A program made the position numbers and the translations under genes. DNA of 6,737 bases from NCBI GenBank assembly GCA_026985975.1, contig JALSPL010000532.1, forward strand, positions 1-6,737, written 5' to 3'. Of this stretch, positions 5,068 through 6,737 are shown one piece after another (position 1 is the stretch's first letter; each line of letters opens with the position of its first letter). Under the pieces are notes generated by a model. The model ran no database searches. It had not been told where the DNA came from and worked only from the letters and a program-made list of their open reading frames with translations. Source of the stretch: Anaerolineae bacterium. GTDB lineage: Bacteria; Chloroflexota; Anaerolineae; J102.

Positions 5068-6264
5068 ATGAATAAAAAAACAGTACGGGATTTGAATCCG
5101 CAGGGGCGACGCATCCTGGTGCGGGTGGATTTCAATGTGCCGCTGGATGAGCATCGCCAGATCACCGACGACGCCCGCATCCGCGCGGCTCTGCCCACCA
5201 TCACCTGGCTGCTGGAGCGGGGCGCTCGCCTGGTGCTGATGTCGCATCTGGGTCGCCCCAAGGGCAAATACGATCCCCGCCTGAGTCTGGCTCCGGTCAG
5301 TCATCATCTGCAAAGCCTGTTGCCCGATTATCGTGTGCGCATGGCCAGCGACGTCATCGGCCCCGACGTGGACATCCTGGTCAAGGACATGCAGCCGGGC
5401 GATGTGGTGCTGCTGGAGAATCTGCGATTTTACCCGGGCGAAAAGAAAGGCGATCCCGACTTCGCGGCGGCCCTGGCCGCGTATGGCGATGATTACGTGA
5501 ACGACGCCTTCGGCGCCTGCCATCGCGCCCACGCCTCCATGGTGGCCGTTCCCGAGGCCATTCGGGCCAGGGGCGGCGCGGTGGTTGCCGGTTTTTTGGT
5601 GGAGAAGGAGATCGAATTCCTGGGCAACGCGGTCAACAACCCCGTGCGCCCCTTCTACGCCATTCTTGGCGGAGCCAAGGTCTCCGATAAAATCGGCGTC
5701 ATCCGCAACCTGCTGACCAAGGTGGATGGGCTCATCATCGGCGGCGGCATGGCCAACACCTTCTTCGCGGCCAAAGGCTACGAGATGGGCCAATCGCTGG
5801 TGGAGCAGGAGGCCATCGAGCTGGCCAAAGATCTGCTGGCCGAATCGGGCGACAAGCTGCATCTGCCCATCGATGTGGTGGCTGCGACTGAGTTCAAGGC
5901 GGACGCCGACGCCATCATCGTTCCCGCCGACCAGGTTCCATCTGACCGCATGGTGCTGGACATCGGCCCGGAGAGCATCGCCGCTTTCCAACAATTGCTG
6001 GCCGGAGCCAAAACCGTGGTCTGGAACGGGCCGCTGGGCGTCTTCGAGATGCCCAAATTCGCCAAAGGCACCTTTGCCATCGCCCAAACCCTGGCCGCTC
6101 TGCAGGAGGCCACCACCATCATCGGCGGCGGCGACTCGGCCGCGGCCATCAAGCAAGCGGGCCTGACCGATAAAGTCAGCCATGTCTCCACCGGCGGCGG
6201 CGCCTCCCTGGTCTTCCTGGAAGGCAAGCCTCTGCCCGGCATCGAGGTTCTGGATGAGCGCTAG
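5068..6264 (+). CDS. pgk: Phosphoglycerate kinase
   Basis: This cytoplasmic enzyme transfers phosphate between 1,3-bisphosphoglycerate and ADP, giving 3-phosphoglycerate and ATP. The 398 residues match the bacterial norm. Conserved sites are RVDFNVP (19-25), SHLGRP (59-64), ENLRF (117-121), NDAFGACHRAHAS (145-157), GGAKVSDKI (201-209), WNGPLGVFE (319-327), GGGDSAAA (353-360) and STGGGASLVFLEGK (374-387). The chosen start has GGAG (5056-5059) 8 nt upstream. An in-frame ATG at 5008 would add 20 residues encoded by the terminator hairpin and lacks a ribosome binding site, so it is rejected. No promoter of its own is visible; expression probably comes from the gap promoter through the heptamer hairpin. 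The stop overlaps the next ORF by 11 nt. Confidence 0.98.
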   Translation: MNKKTVRDLNPQGRRILVRVDFNVPLDEHRQITDDARIRAALPTITWLLERGARLVLMSHLGRPKGKYDPRLSLAPVSHHLQSLLPDYRVRMASDVIGPDVDILVKDMQPGDVVLLENLRFYPGEKKGDPDFAAALAAYGDDYVNDAFGACHRAHASMVAVPEAIRARGGAVVAGFLVEKEIEFLGNAVNNPVRPFYAILGGAKVSDKIGVIRNLLTKVDGLIIGGGMANTFFAAKGYEMGQSLVEQEAIELAKDLLAESGDKLHLPIDVVAATEFKADADAIIVPADQVPSDRMVLDIGPESIAAFQQLLAGAKTVVWNGPLGVFEMPKFAKGTFAIAQTLAALQEATTIIGGGDSAAAIKQAGLTDKVSHVSTGGGASLVFLEGKPLPGIEVLDER

Positions 6265-6442
6265 CCGCAAAAATGAAGCCCCCAAAAGAGTGCAGCCACA
6301 TCCCAAAGATCGCTCTCTGTGGGATGAATGGGCAAAGAATCTCCTGCGTTATGATGAGCCGTTGATCATGGAACGAGATCAGCCTCAGTCACAACAGGAT
6401 CGAGCGTCTTTGTTTGCGGATGACTTGCAACAGAAGGACTGA
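6254..6442 (+). CDS. Small hypothetical protein, translationally coupled to pgk
   Basis: This is a 62-residue charged, soluble protein that I do not recognise. It has no signal peptide, membrane helix or cysteine. It is rich in Gln, Asp, Arg and Lys, with a possible helical core DRSLWDEWAKNLLRYDEP (19-36) and a polar tail ending DDLQQKD. The ATG at 6254 lies inside the last codons of pgk, 11 nt overlapping, with GAGG (6244-6247) 6 nt upstream, a layout typical of coupled translation. An earlier in-frame ATG at 6182 would sit deep in pgk and give a Pro/Ser-rich shadow sequence, so it is rejected. The ORF stops 5 nt before the next start. The coupling and spacing support a real gene; function is unknown. 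Confidence 0.6.
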   Translation: MSASRKNEAPKRVQPHPKDRSLWDEWAKNLLRYDEPLIMERDQPQSQQDRASLFADDLQQKD

Positions 6443-6447
6443 TCTCT

Positions 6448-6737
6448 ATGAGTTTACTTGATCGCCTGAAGAAGGCCCTCTCGGCCCCGGGCGGCGGCAA
6501 CCGCAACTATTGGGTGCACGTCCGCTGCAAACGCTGCGGCGAAGTCATCACCGCCCGCGTGGACATGATGAACGACCTCAGCCGCGACTTCGACATGGGC
6601 CGGTTCACTGTGCGCAAGGTGCTGGTGGGGGATGGCGCGCATCGCTGTTTCCAGCGCATCGACGTCACCCTGCACTTCGACAAAAACAAAAGGCTCATCG
6701 ACCGCAGCATCACCGGCGGCGACTTCCTGCAGCTGAA
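6448..6737 (+). CDS. CxxC-containing conserved hypothetical protein (3' truncated by window edge)
   Basis: The first 96 residues are visible. After a basic, Gly-rich start (MSLLDRLKKA) comes YWVHVRCKRCGEVITARVD (21-39) with a CxxC knuckle (Cys27, Cys30), then a segment with FTVRKVLVG (53-61), RCFQRIDVTLHFD (66-78) and LIDRSITGGDF (83-93). The pattern recalls a small Chloroflexota protein known to me only as hypothetical. One CxxC plus Cys67 could bind a metal as half a zinc ribbon, but a full four-ligand site is not visible in this part. AAGGA (6434-6438) lies 9 nt before the ATG, inside the end of the preceding ORF, so the gene is very probably in the pgk operon. The strongly GC-biased third codon positions fit a real coding sequence. 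Confidence 0.75.
   Translation, partial: MSLLDRLKKALSAPGGGNRNYWVHVRCKRCGEVITARVDMMNDLSRDFDMGRFTVRKVLVGDGAHRCFQRIDVTLHFDKNKRLIDRSITGGDFLQL

Noticed and set aside
5029..6306. A 425-codon open frame on the minus strand covering all of pgk
   Set aside because: It mirrors pgk codon by codon, and its composition (many His, Gln, Gly, Ala) is what the complement of GC-rich codons gives. No promoter or family motif is visible.

Overview
The window looks like a piece of a moderately GC-rich bacterial chromosome, most likely from the Chloroflexota (Anaerolineae or a nearby class). Three things point there, all from family knowledge and not from a search. YvcK carries an N-terminal two-helix membrane module. 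The last, truncated gene resembles a small CxxC protein that I recall from Chloroflexota genomes. A yvcK-gap-pgk gene order is present. No tRNA, rRNA, CRISPR array, transposase or phage gene is visible. All genes I accept are on the + strand.

Layout. Positions 1-448 hold the 3' end of nuoN (respiratory complex I), closed by a strong intrinsic terminator at 490-519. A near-consensus sigma70 promoter (623-651) then drives a small DUF333 protein (689-1048). A palindromic element built from ACGAAG/CTTCGT units (1100-1206) separates it from a choloylglycine-hydrolase-family Ntn amidase (1270-2316). A hairpin (2352-2378) and a promoter-like motif (2383-2411) follow. The promoter is placed so that transcription would begin at, or within a base or two of, the ATG of yvcK (2418-3731).

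From 3732 onward is the central-carbon block. A sigma70-like promoter (3815-3843) is followed by two adjacent perfect dyads (3849-3862 and 3865-3880) and then gap (3925-4941). The gap-pgk spacer holds two hairpins, the second built from tandem heptamers and ending in seven Ts. pgk (5068-6264) follows, then a 62-residue ORF overlapping the pgk stop (6254-6442), and 5 nt later the start of a CxxC protein that runs off the window (6448-6737).

How the genes fit together. GAPDH and PGK catalyse consecutive steps of lower glycolysis/gluconeogenesis. YvcK (GlmR) is a UDP-sugar-binding regulator that links gluconeogenic growth to cell-wall precursor supply. The two small proteins appear co-transcribed with pgk and are the least explained genes here. 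I do not see an obviously new defence or mobile system. The most original signals are regulatory: the probable leaderless start of yvcK, the double dyad before gap, the hairpins between gap and pgk, and the coupled small ORFs after pgk.
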